Source: a virus
Direction: 5' to 3' (one strand)
Virus record (IMG/VR): IMGVR_UViG_3300036766_001638
Span: 1 to 21,144 of that record
Length of the DNA stretch: 21,144 nt
Under the pieces are notes generated by a model. That model saw nothing but the letters and a program-made list of their open reading frames with translations. It was not told the DNA's origin and ran no database searches. This document shows positions 14,526 through 21,144 of this stretch, one piece after another. Position numbers and translations under genes: made by a program. Position 1 is the stretch's first letter. Each line of letters opens with the position of its first letter.

Positions 14526-14754
14526 TTTTTATTTTCTTTGGAGTTATTAATCTCCCACAAGTAGGACATTTAAATTGTTTTGGCAATATCCTAGGTTTAC
14601 CAACTTCTATTTTCTTAGTAACTGGATCATATTTAGGGATTTTTGTACTAACAGGCAATCTTTTTTGCTCAATAAATTCAGAAGTATCTTTGCTGTCAAT
14701 AATTTTACAGTAATTACATATTTCACAATACAGTCTATAATTATTTATCATCAT
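14467..14754 (-). CDS. Small zinc-ribbon protein
   Basis: 95 residues from ATG 14754 (GTG 14757 and ATG 14751 are also possible). Two cysteine knuckles flank a proline-rich middle: YCEICNYCK near the N-terminus and KFKCPTCGRLITPKK near residue 70, a typical four-Cys zinc ribbon with an insert (PKYDPVTKKIEVGKPRILPK). Similar small proteins occur in T4-like phages; a role in DNA or RNA binding or virion assembly is unknown. The C-terminus is polar and acidic. It overlaps the upstream membrane-protein gene by 14 bases and the downstream gene by 59 bases. Confidence 0.65.
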   Translation of the reverse strand: MMINNYRLYCEICNYCKIIDSKDTSEFIEQKRLPVSTKIPKYDPVTKKIEVGKPRILPKQFKCPTCGRLITPKKIKNEQQNNDPGREDGSQESIF

Positions 14755-15052
14755 CACTTAAACTAACTATAGTTCTAGCCTCTAAATAATTCAAAAATAC
14801 AGAAGCAAACATTGACGAAAAACTAGACGCACCTCCTGCATCGAGAAGCTGCCCCCAAGTTATAGTTTCAAAACATAACCATCCGCTCAAAAGACCAACC
14901 CAAAATCCCACGCACATATAACATAATATTAACTTTCCTAAAAAAGAAGGAGAATAAGTTACCAAAAAATTTCTTAACCATTCAAATATACTACCATCAA
15001 CTATAATATGGGTCAATCCAATACTACCAATAAAAAAAAGAAAAATTTCCAT
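14741..15052 (-). CDS. Small membrane protein, DUF1360-like
   Basis: 103 residues. Start ATG 15052 is chosen because GGAG lies 6 bases upstream; a TTG at 15064 would add only four residues. Three hydrophobic stretches: residues 2-16 (FLFFIGSIGLTHIIV), about 37-58 (FLGKLILCYMCVGFWVGLLS) and about 75-90. The central LGKLILCYMCVGFWVG matches the C-x-x-C-x-G-x-W motif of DUF1360 proteins, which are small membrane proteins of unknown function also found in phages. It follows the upstream gene by 2 bases in a four-gene minus-strand operon. A holin role is conceivable from topology but not supported by neighbours. Confidence 0.6.
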   Translation of the reverse strand: MEIFLFFIGSIGLTHIIVDGSIFEWLRNFLVTYSPSFLGKLILCYMCVGFWVGLLSGWLCFETITWGQLLDAGGASSFSSMFASVFLNYLEARTIVSLSDDDK

Positions 15053-15054
15053 AA

Positions 15055-15420
15055 TTATCTCCAAGAAGTCATATATAACTTATCAGCATCTCTAGATAAA
15101 GTCAAATATCCAAAATTATTAAAATCAGTCAGTTCCTTTAAATCTAGATTTAAATCTAAGGTTTTATTTTTAACTAGACTGTTATCAATACCGTTAATTA
15201 TAATAGTATCTTTAAAATGTTCTTCCAAAGAACTAATATGTTCACCAGTAAATTGCTTCAATAAATCTATGCAACATTGTTTTTTTTGCGATCTGAGAAA
15301 GGGAAATCTAACATTAAATCGCCATTGATCGAAAATATGTCTTAATTCAACCAACTTGATGTAGAGTTTGTTATCATTAAGTATTAAATCTTCGACGTTT
15401 TGTAAATTAATTATAATCAT
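15055..15420 (-). CDS. Hypothetical phage protein
   Basis: 121 residues, not recognised. It begins MIIINLQNVEDLILNDNKLY and has a basic/aromatic centre (LRHIFDQWRFNVRFPFLRSQ) before KKQCCIDLLKQF, then a beta-like C-terminus (NFGYLTLSRDADKLYMTSW). No transmembrane segment. It is the first gene of the minus-strand set 15420-14145 and is divergent from the gp26-like gene, with 37 bases between. No Shine-Dalgarno is apparent before its ATG. Confidence 0.65.
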   Translation of the reverse strand: MIIINLQNVEDLILNDNKLYIKLVELRHIFDQWRFNVRFPFLRSQKKQCCIDLLKQFTGEHISSLEEHFKDTIIINGIDNSLVKNKTLDLNLDLKELTDFNNFGYLTLSRDADKLYMTSWR

Positions 15421-15435
15421 TTTACTATTCTAAAT

Positions 15436-15443
15436 TAGAAATA
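15436..15443 (+). promoter_or_regulatory. Possible late promoter variant TAGAAATA
   Basis: One mismatch from TATAAATA, placed 14 bases before the gp26-like ATG so that the transcript would start near the Shine-Dalgarno AAGGAG (15443-15448). A similar TAGAAATA lies before the minus-strand gene at 12403. Variant boxes are weaker evidence than exact ones. Confidence 0.3.
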
Positions 15444-15457
15444 AGGAGAATTTTTTT

Positions 15458-16471
15458 ATGTCCGATGAAATAAAACACGAAGCTACAAAGGCCGATTTCA
15501 AGAAGCCAGATCATCCTATTAAATTTGGAGGTCATGTTCCTCAACAAATGCTTAAAGCTCTAAACAAAGTAAGAGCAGAAAAAGAAGGAGATAAACAATA
15601 TGCAGAAGAATCAAATATTGAACCAACTCCTCATATGACCCAAGCAAGAGTAACAGGAAGTCCACAATTAGAAGACTTAATAGCTGGATTACGGCCTACA
15701 TCTTTAATATTCGAAGAAATTACACTTCCATCTAAAGGTATATTTTACAATGGCAAAGATGGTCCTAAGGATGGCATACTGCATATTCGTCCTATGACTG
15801 GTGAGGAGGAACAAATTTTGGCTACTCCTCGTTACATTAGAAGAGGTCAAGCAATAAATATGATTTTCCAAAGATGTATACAAGAAGGACAACATAGACC
15901 TGAAGATTTCTTAGCAGCAGATAGACAATTTATTTTAATTTGGTTAAGAGGTATTTCGTATTCTCCAGAATATGATGTAGAAATTAAATGTCCCGAATGT
16001 GAAAGAAAATTTGAACATAAAATCAATTTATCTTTATTACGTGTAACTACATGTCCTAATGACTTTAATCCGCCCTTAATTGGAACTTTGCCTAAATCTG
16101 GTTATAAGTTCGAGTACAGATTACCTAGAGGGAAAGATGAAATAGCAATTCAAGAACATAGAGATCGTCACCAGAAAATGTTTGGAGATGCAGGTGGTGC
16201 TGACGATAGTTTAATCTACAGAAGTGCATTACTTTTAGATAATATTGAAGGATTAAAAGATAAGCGTGAATTATTAGAGCTTATAAAGAAATTGCCTATT
16301 CAAGATGTAGCACACATAAGAAATCTTACCAGTGAACCGCCATTTGGAGTAAACACAAAGAGTGAAGTTATGTGTCCATATGCATCTTGTTTAGCTGATT
16401 TTGACGCAGAATTACCTTTGGAGTCCGGTTTTTTCTTCCCACGACCCAAGAGAACGGAGAATTCAGCGTGA
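15458..16471 (+). CDS. Baseplate hub/assembly protein of T4 gp26 family
   Basis: 337 residues. After a polar 80-residue N-terminus comes the T4 baseplate family pattern (Pfam T4_baseplate): ITLPSKGIFY (88-97), GILHIRPMTGEEEQIL (106-121), a helical segment ending FQRCIQEG, then DRQFILIWLRGISYSPEYDV and a zinc-knuckle-like CPEC (178-181) with later CPND and CPYASC, so it probably binds zinc. These proteins help build the central hub of the contractile tail baseplate. AAGGAG precedes ATG by about 9 bases. It ends in a 4-base overlap (GTGA) with the next gene, a tight two-gene unit. Confidence 0.8.
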   Translation: MSDEIKHEATKADFKKPDHPIKFGGHVPQQMLKALNKVRAEKEGDKQYAEESNIEPTPHMTQARVTGSPQLEDLIAGLRPTSLIFEEITLPSKGIFYNGKDGPKDGILHIRPMTGEEEQILATPRYIRRGQAINMIFQRCIQEGQHRPEDFLAADRQFILIWLRGISYSPEYDVEIKCPECERKFEHKINLSLLRVTTCPNDFNPPLIGTLPKSGYKFEYRLPRGKDEIAIQEHRDRHQKMFGDAGGADDSLIYRSALLLDNIEGLKDKRELLELIKKLPIQDVAHIRNLTSEPPFGVNTKSEVMCPYASCLADFDAELPLESGFFFPRPKRTENSA

Positions 16472-16656
16472 ACGCCAGTCAAAAATTTAAAGAATACTTA
16501 TTAGAAGAAATGTTCTTTTTTAAATATTTTATGAAAATAGGTCGTGAAGAATTTCTTAAATATCCCATCACAGAAAGAAAATGGTTTATAGATCGCTTTA
16601 TTCGCCAAAAAGAAAAAGAACATGATGAATTACAGAAATCTAGAAAAAAACATTAA
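16468..16656 (+). CDS. Small protein coupled to gp26-like gene; possible tail/baseplate assembly chaperone
   Basis: 62 residues starting at GTG 16468, which overlaps the TGA of the gp26-like gene. GGAG lies 9 bases upstream inside that gene, so the non-ATG start is well supported. It is wholly helical and charged: FKEYLLEEMFFFKYFMKIGR, YPITERKWFIDRFIRQ, then Lys/Glu/His rich. The PITERKWFIDRFIRQKEKE segment is the kind seen in small tail-assembly proteins placed directly after gp26-type genes. Coupled translation suggests it acts with gp26, perhaps as a gp51-type hub chaperone; this is inference from context. Confidence 0.6.
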   Translation: MNASQKFKEYLLEEMFFFKYFMKIGREEFLKYPITERKWFIDRFIRQKEKEHDELQKSRKKH

Positions 16657-16683
16657 CAACTAAATAATCTAGAGGAAAAATAA

Positions 16684-17424
16684 ATGTTGAAGGATCGTTA
16701 TCAAAATCCAGTTATAAATGACACTGTTAAACTTAATATATTTGTTTATAATTCAAATCAGTTTGCAGAATTAAGTAGTGTAAACAAGGTAGAAATCTAT
16801 TATCTCGATCCTACAATGATGTTGCCCTCAAATCCAGACGGCAGAACTCTTGTGCAAACTATTCCTGGAGGAAGCGTAACCAATCCTGTTGATGGAGAAT
16901 ATACATTAGATTTATTCTTAGACCCCCTAATTTATACGCAAACAGGAAGATATTTAGATGTTTGGTATGTTAACTTTTCCGCAACCGATCCTGAAGCCAC
17001 TCTAGAACATTTATTTCAGATATTTCCTGACCTGTGGTTTACAACACCAATACCAGTGGTTTATGACTTTAATTTTTATTTCCAACCCAATAAATTTAGG
17101 AAAGGCACTAAAAAATTCATAGAAATTGAAATTATTCCTAATGTTCCTAGGGCTACTGATTTATGTCAATACTATGAGAACTTGGCTATTTCTGCAATTT
17201 TATTAGTGTCAATCTCACAACACTGTGGCGAATGTGTCCCTTGTGAACCAGACCTGCAACTTGTAGTTGATGAAGAGCCTACTAACTACAGAGAAAAAAA
17301 CAGAGCTTTTTATTATATAGATACAGATAAGTTCGACTGTGGAGTTTATGACATTTGGTTCAAATTAACTTTTGGAACCAACGTTTATGTTTCAGATAAA
17401 AATCAAATTGTAATTTACGAATAA
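16684..17424 (+). CDS. Putative virion structural protein, beta-rich
   Basis: 246 residues, family not recognised. Nearly all predicted beta strand: NDTVKLNIFVYNSNQFAEL, KVEIYYLDP, GEYTLDLFLD, RYLDVWYVNFSATDP, then PVVYDFNFYFQPNKFRKGTK and KFIEIEIIPNV; C-terminal YDIWFKLTFGTNVYVSDKN. This looks like two immunoglobulin-like or carrier domains, each with a YDV/YDIW strand. A Cys cluster (QHCGECVPCEP) sits at the junction around residue 180. GAGG precedes ATG by 8 bases. It lies between the gp26-like pair and a tube-fold gene, 7 bases before the latter, so a baseplate or tail-tip role is likely. Confidence 0.65.
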   Translation: MLKDRYQNPVINDTVKLNIFVYNSNQFAELSSVNKVEIYYLDPTMMLPSNPDGRTLVQTIPGGSVTNPVDGEYTLDLFLDPLIYTQTGRYLDVWYVNFSATDPEATLEHLFQIFPDLWFTTPIPVVYDFNFYFQPNKFRKGTKKFIEIEIIPNVPRATDLCQYYENLAISAILLVSISQHCGECVPCEPDLQLVVDEEPTNYREKNRAFYYIDTDKFDCGVYDIWFKLTFGTNVYVSDKNQIVIYE

Positions 17425-17431
17425 GGAAAAA

Positions 17432-17887
17432 ATGGATAAATTTAAGATTAAAGAAAGTAGAGTAAAGACAAAGAAAGAGATAGGAGTAATGCCACAATGG
17501 AGTCCAGAAGCTCCAATTCCTCGTACATTTAGATGGTTATTGTCATCTAAGCATTATCCAAATATTCAACTTTGGATGAAATCCGTTAAAACAGACTATT
17601 TAAACAAAACTATTGATATTCAAGTATACGATGATGCAGCAGGCGTAGTATTTAATTGGATACAATCTAGTCATGCTGATGATATTTTGACAATGGCCCA
17701 TCTTGACGCTGTAGAAATGCCATTTTGTGCCTGTGAATTCCATAATCTAATGCTAGTCGGCCATAACGCAGATTATGATTATTCTAAAAATGACGTACTT
17801 ACTCATTACGTCAAAATCAAGTATGAATCAATGACAAGACTAAATTTAGACCACAAATTTTGTCTGGATGAGATGATACCAGCTTGA
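17432..17887 (+). CDS. Third tube-fold protein, possible gp54/gp19-type baseplate-tube junction protein
   Basis: 151 residues, close to T4 gp19 (163). It shares order and spacing with the two tube genes at 10779 and 11486: PRTFRWLLSSKHYP (cf. FKRKFRWTL), NKTIDIQVYDDAAGVVFNWI (cf. strand then FDWI), a central EMPFCACEFHNLMLVGHNAD, then DVLTHYVKIKYESMTRLNLD (cf. LTLRYRNL). The middle differs and the DGCGQ loop is absent. In T4, gp54 has the tube fold and starts tube growth from the baseplate; the position after baseplate genes fits that role. AAGG lies 6 bases before the ATG. The TTGACA of the next promoter overlaps its stop codon. Confidence 0.65.
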   Translation: MDKFKIKESRVKTKKEIGVMPQWSPEAPIPRTFRWLLSSKHYPNIQLWMKSVKTDYLNKTIDIQVYDDAAGVVFNWIQSSHADDILTMAHLDAVEMPFCACEFHNLMLVGHNADYDYSKNDVLTHYVKIKYESMTRLNLDHKFCLDEMIPA

Positions 17888-17911
17888 CAATGCTGGTCAC
17901 GCAAGTACAAT
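17884..17911 (+). promoter_or_regulatory. Sigma70-type promoter for the DGQHR gene
   Basis: Perfect -35 TTGACA at 17884-17889, 16-base spacer, -10 TACAAT at 17906-17911. It lies at the end of the tube-fold gene and reads toward the gene at 18024, leaving a leader of about 105 bases. An inverted repeat ACCAGC/GCTGGT (17878-17897) overlaps the -35 box and could be an operator. Confidence 0.65.
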
Positions 17912-18023
17912 GATTACAGAGCGATGCAAAAATTGAAAAACTTTGAAAATTCTGCTTTACAATGTAAATTTACCAAGTAGAATCAACGATATAAACAAAA
18001 CTTCCACAAACTGGAGTATAACC

Positions 18024-19232
18024 ATGTCGAAAACGAAAACCGAAGAAAACGTCCGCACTTCACAGATCGCCTTCCTTTCCGAGAAAACTGGTGGCATCCA
18101 TCCAACGCTTGGTCAAATAGTTAACCAGCAGGTATTACAGAAGTTAGGTAAATTGGGCATCACCGATAGTAAGCCAGTAGTAAAGCTGGCTCCCGTCAGT
18201 GATGGGAAGCCATTGCCGGAAGCACCAAAATGGCCTGACCACTGGCCTGAATGCCCTGCCGAGTATGATGTTGAGGAATGGAAGCGTTCCTTGGAAAACA
18301 TGGAATATTACCTTCAAAAAACCAAAGATGATGGCAATACGAAGCCGTGGTTCCATTATCCCAAATTTACTCATCAGTATTCGGAACTCGTTTTTGTCAT
18401 GCCCGACATGGGTGTAAAGCTACTGGAATTCAATCCTATCAACCGTGGCAAGAAGATGCGGTGGGTAGAATCCCTCAAGCGAGATTTCCAGGCTGATCGT
18501 TGGCTGCAAACGCATGAATCCATTGCTATCAACAAGTTAGGCAACATGCATGATGGGCAACATCGTGCTGACGCCCTTGTACAAAGTGGCAAGGGCTGGC
18601 CTCTTTACATTACTTTCAATGTTCCTCCATCGGGTATTTATGCTACGGATTCTGGAGATCGTAGAAGTGTAAATGAAAAATTGGCACTTCTCTTCCCAGA
18701 CAGCAAAATCACTCAAAAAGCGGCAGCACTTTGTCGTTCTGCTATGAGCGGATTGAATGCTCGTGGACTCCGTTACACAGAATCGGAATTGGCTGATTTC
18801 GTCATCAAGTACAAAGATGCTGTAGATTGGGCCTCCGATGCCCTCAAGGGGCATCGCAGCGATACCCAGGCGGTAATTTTCAAGGCTTTGCTTTGGTGGG
18901 GACAAGAGAAGATTGAGCCATTCGTGGAAAGATTGGTGAAAGTTAAGTGGGAGAATGAAGGCGACCCTGCCCGTGCGCTTTATTTGTGGATTCAGAAAAG
19001 CAAAAATGACAATCGCAAGAAATCCTATGCAACTCCTCTAAGTTATTACAAGAAATCTCTTTGTGCTGTATATGCCTTTATTGAAGGTAAAGAAACTAAG
19101 AAGTTGCATGAAAAGAAGGAAGATGTCTTTGAATGGTTGCCAGGATGGGAAATTCCATCAGGAAGTCCATGTAATGGCAAAATTCTACTCCCTAAGCCAG
19201 AAGTCACGGAGCAGAATACTCAAACCAACTAA
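18024..19232 (+). CDS. DGQHR-domain (ParB/Srx-like fold) protein, independent GC-richer cassette
   Basis: 402 residues from ATG 18024, chosen because GGAG lies 9 bases upstream and the sequence from 17943 to 18023 looks non-coding. The core carries HDGQHRADALVQSG (176-189), then LYITFNVPPSGIYATDSGDR and RSVNEKLALLF (to about 223). This is the DGQHR motif of ParB/Srx-fold proteins, some nucleases or NTPases, with a conserved D-G-R patch 30 residues later. A helical C-terminus follows. The role is unknown; relatives include DndB-type and plasmid/phage proteins. Codons are visibly richer in G and C (CTC, GCC, CGT, GGC) than the AT-rich neighbours. The gene has its own sigma70 promoter and terminator, so it looks like a recently acquired, independently expressed unit. 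Confidence 0.7.
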   Translation: MSKTKTEENVRTSQIAFLSEKTGGIHPTLGQIVNQQVLQKLGKLGITDSKPVVKLAPVSDGKPLPEAPKWPDHWPECPAEYDVEEWKRSLENMEYYLQKTKDDGNTKPWFHYPKFTHQYSELVFVMPDMGVKLLEFNPINRGKKMRWVESLKRDFQADRWLQTHESIAINKLGNMHDGQHRADALVQSGKGWPLYITFNVPPSGIYATDSGDRRSVNEKLALLFPDSKITQKAAALCRSAMSGLNARGLRYTESELADFVIKYKDAVDWASDALKGHRSDTQAVIFKALLWWGQEKIEPFVERLVKVKWENEGDPARALYLWIQKSKNDNRKKSYATPLSYYKKSLCAVYAFIEGKETKKLHEKKEDVFEWLPGWEIPSGSPCNGKILLPKPEVTEQNTQTN

Positions 19233-19248
19233 AATTTTAAACAAATTG

Positions 19249-19280
19249 AAAAAAGGCGTTCTAAAAAGAACGCCTTTTTT
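19249..19280 (+). terminator. Rho-independent terminator after DGQHR gene
   Basis: Perfect 8-bp stem GGCGTTCT (19255-19262) and AGAACGCC (19267-19274) with AAAA loop, flanked by six A and six T. It closes the DGQHR unit and isolates it from the next gene. Confidence 0.92.
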
Positions 19281-19282
19281 CA

Positions 19283-19311
19283 TTTCCAATCATCCAGTAG
19301 CCAAGTATAAT
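19283..19311 (+). promoter_or_regulatory. Sigma70-type promoter for the ATPase-metallopeptidase pair
   Basis: -10 TATAAT at 19306-19311 with TTTCCA at 19283-19288 (4 of 6 matches to TTGACA, 17-base spacer). The -10 region shares CAAGTAYAATGA with the promoter at 17902-17913. It lies right after the terminator and before AAAGGAG of the gene at 19330. Confidence 0.55.
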
Positions 19312-19329
19312 GACATAAAGGAGACTGAA

Positions 19330-20820
19330 ATGGCATTAATGGAAAGAGAAATTCGGGATGAAAAACTGGATTTTTGGATTAAAAACGGCTGGAACGCTCT
19401 CTTTATTGGACGGCATGGGGCGGGCAAAACTGCAAGAGTTGTACAAGCTTTTGAAAGAAATAAGCTCAGTTGGAAATATTTTAGTGGTGCTACATTGGAC
19501 CCTTGGTGTGATTTTGTGGGGGTGCCAAAAGCAGTAACTAAAGAAGATGGCACGCAGTATCTTGATTTTGTATTGCCTAAAGATTTTCAAGATGATGCAA
19601 TTGAAGCTATATTTATTGATGAATATAATAGATCGCACAAGAAAATTAGAAATGCTATTATGGAATTAATCCAATTCCAAAGCATTAATGGAAGAAAATT
19701 TCACAAATTAAAAATTGTATGGGCAGCAATTAATCCAGAAGAAGAAAACGAATATCAAGTAGAGCCTTTGGATTTCGCACAAAAAGATCGTTTTCATGTT
19801 CATGTCAATGTTCCATATAAACCATCATTAGATTGGTTTATCAAAACTTTTGATGAAAAGACTGCCAAGGGAGCAATCGCTTGGTGGAATGAACTAGAAG
19901 AAGATCAAAAGAAACTGGTAAGTCCACGACGCCTAGAGTACGCTCTTAGAATATATCAAAAAGGCGGCGACATTAAGGACGTAGTGCCTCACAGTTGTAA
20001 TGCCAGCAAATTAATAGGTGTTTTAGCACATGGGCCAGTTAAAGATAAACTTAGAGATTTGTATGAAAGCAAAGCAACTGATGAAGCAACAAAGTTTTTG
20101 TTAGTTGAAAACAATTATGCTTCTTCCATCAAGTATATGTCATCAGTGCCTTCAGATGTTAAAGTTTCACTTAATGATTGGATGAAATTTTTCATTCCTT
20201 TACTCTCGCCGGAAAAATTATCATCACTAATAGTAGTAGATGGTATGATTTTAGATTTCACGGTAGAGCATATTGACCAGTATCCTCAATTTGCTAAAGT
20301 TATTCAGGAAATTGTAGCCGCTGACCAGCACCACAAATTAGTCAGGCGCATCAAAAAAGTCATTGGAACTAATAGAACTTTGGCAGGCCAATATGGTAGT
20401 TTAAATAATATAGCCGCTGATGCTCCGTTCTTTAGCAAGAAGCCCTCTAGTATGCCTTGGAGTCAAAAACTAGCAACTTTGATGGCAATGTCAATTAACA
20501 CAACTCCACAAAGAGTGGATATTTATTGCCAAGTTTCTAGTACTATTCCTCAAAATTTAAGTGAAGCCGAAGCCATTAATACTTTGACTCTTTTTGACAA
20601 CATTGCATCAAGATCATGGTCTAGGAGTTTGAAAGCCAAAATGCCTCATTTAGTAGGAGTTATTAATCATTGTATAAATTGTATTCATACTGCAAATGGA
20701 AATTCATGGGAAGAAATTCTTGTTAAGCATGGCGTCCACATTCAAAACTTGCTTTCCAAACTCAAGGAAGTAGAATTAGATAAGAGGCTATTGTGTCCAG
20801 CAAAGGTAGGTATTAAATGA
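19330..20820 (+). CDS. MoxR-type AAA+ ATPase
   Basis: 496 residues from ATG 19330, chosen because AAAGGAG precedes it and the upstream frame crosses a terminator. Walker A GRHGAGKT (27-34), Walker B AIFIDEYNR (93-101), then IRNAIMELIQFQSINGRKF, sensor 1 VWAAINPEEE (130-139) and the Arg finger region AQKDRFHVHV (150-159) are the standard MoxR/RavA/CobS-type order. The C-terminal 240 residues are helical. MoxR ATPases act as chaperones or metal-insertion motors with a VWA-domain partner; the overlapping next gene is such a partner. Phage MoxR/CobS genes are known in T4-like cyanophages, but their role here is not shown. ATG of the next gene overlaps its TGA. Confidence 0.88.
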   Translation: MALMEREIRDEKLDFWIKNGWNALFIGRHGAGKTARVVQAFERNKLSWKYFSGATLDPWCDFVGVPKAVTKEDGTQYLDFVLPKDFQDDAIEAIFIDEYNRSHKKIRNAIMELIQFQSINGRKFHKLKIVWAAINPEEENEYQVEPLDFAQKDRFHVHVNVPYKPSLDWFIKTFDEKTAKGAIAWWNELEEDQKKLVSPRRLEYALRIYQKGGDIKDVVPHSCNASKLIGVLAHGPVKDKLRDLYESKATDEATKFLLVENNYASSIKYMSSVPSDVKVSLNDWMKFFIPLLSPEKLSSLIVVDGMILDFTVEHIDQYPQFAKVIQEIVAADQHHKLVRRIKKVIGTNRTLAGQYGSLNNIAADAPFFSKKPSSMPWSQKLATLMAMSINTTPQRVDIYCQVSSTIPQNLSEAEAINTLTLFDNIASRSWSRSLKAKMPHLVGVINHCINCIHTANGNSWEEILVKHGVHIQNLLSKLKEVELDKRLLCPAKVGIK

Positions 20821-21144
20821 TTACAGCAGAACAATGGATGGACATTAGCAGCAATCTAGAGCATCACCACGCATTGTTCTATCAATGTTGGCAATTAGGC
20901 AAGCCGATTTTCACAGAAGAAATTCCTACAGCAGCGATCCGTTTTAGCGATGGGGAATGCATAGAATTCTTATTTAATCCAAAATTTTGGGAATCACTAG
21001 ATGATTACAGTAAATTATTCGTAATTTCCCACGAATGTCTACATGTGATTTTAAATCATGGCCTTAGAACACTTAATCAAAAATTACCAAAATTAACAAA
21101 TCAATGCTTGGACATTCCTATTAATCATATGTTAATTACCAGAT
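20817..21144 (+). CDS. DUF2201/VWA-like putative metallopeptidase (partial at right edge)
   Basis: 109 codons plus one base to the window edge. The reading frame begins at ATG 20817 in an ATGA overlap with the ATPase stop. The N-terminus is ITAEQWMDISSNLEHHHALF; a zinc-peptidase motif follows in FVISHECLHVILNHGLR (HExxH, residues about 73-77, then a further His), and LTNQCLDIPINHML matches the CD-x-x-IN segment of the DUF2201 N-terminal domain. Family members carry a VWA-like C-terminal domain that would lie beyond the edge. MoxR plus DUF2201/VWA pairs are common in bacteria and some phages. The unit may modify or activate another protein complex. Confidence 0.78.
   Translation, partial: MITAEQWMDISSNLEHHHALFYQCWQLGKPIFTEEIPTAAIRFSDGECIEFLFNPKFWESLDDYSKLFVISHECLHVILNHGLRTLNQKLPKLTNQCLDIPINHMLITR

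Noticed and set aside
14741-15052. Holin
   Set aside because: Topology is compatible, but the motif fits DUF1360 and no endolysin or spanin lies nearby.
17878-17897. Hairpin ACCAGC/GCTGGT as a terminator of the baseplate operon
   Set aside because: No T-run follows, the loop is 8 bases, and it overlaps the -35 box; more likely an operator or chance.
17943-18023. N-terminal extension of the DGQHR gene from TTG 17943
   Set aside because: Base composition differs from the gene, no Shine-Dalgarno precedes it, and GGAG lies before ATG 18024.
19063-19329. Longer ATPase reading frame starting inside the DGQHR gene
   Set aside because: It would run through a strong terminator and a promoter; ATG 19330 has AAAGGAG and starts just before the AAA+ domain.

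Overview
This window is from the genome of a contractile-tailed, T4-like bacteriophage (myovirus type) with an AT-rich genome. The recognisable genes are tail sheath, tail tube, sheath-completion protein gp15, probable neck proteins gp13 and gp14, a baseplate protein of the T4 gp26 family, and a T4 gp55-like late sigma factor. Exact copies of the T4 late-promoter octamer TATAAATA lie upstream of some structural genes. The host cannot be named from the sequence.

Layout. Bases 1-1348 (minus strand, open at the left edge) encode a repetitive glycine-rich / poly-serine / cysteine-rich protein, probably a tail fibre or appendage. Bases 1449-7141 hold a small unknown gene, a gp13-like neck protein (minus), an unrecognised 1016-residue protein, two small unknowns and a gp14-like neck protein. 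Bases 7131-8459 (minus) hold a PD-(D/E)XK nuclease-like protein flanked by five DNA-binding-like repeats, placed like a free-standing homing endonuclease inside the tail cluster. Bases 8489-12163 are the core tail operon: gp15, sheath, tube, terminator, second tube paralogue. Bases 12167-12960 (minus) are the late-transcription genes (gp55 homologue and a small possible co-factor). Bases 13085-14153 are a small protein and a glycosyltransferase-like/TPR protein. Bases 14145-15420 are four small minus-strand genes, including a zinc ribbon and a DUF1360-like membrane protein. Bases 15458-17887 are a baseplate/tail-completion operon that ends in a third tube-fold protein.

From about 17884 the character changes. 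A good sigma70-type promoter leads into a visibly more GC-rich DGQHR (ParB/Srx-like) gene closed by a strong terminator. A second sigma70-like promoter with the same extended -10 box then leads into a MoxR-type AAA+ ATPase gene that overlaps a DUF2201/VWA-like metallopeptidase gene, cut by the right edge. These two units look like early or accessory genes read by host polymerase, while the left 17 kb looks like late, gp55-dependent virion genes.

Three points run across genes. Structural genes switch strand unusually often for a T4-like late region. Many virion proteins are rich in cysteine. Genes start in two ways: some have clear Shine-Dalgarno sequences, others have none and carry a TATA-like box directly against the start codon, suggesting short-leader or leaderless late mRNAs.
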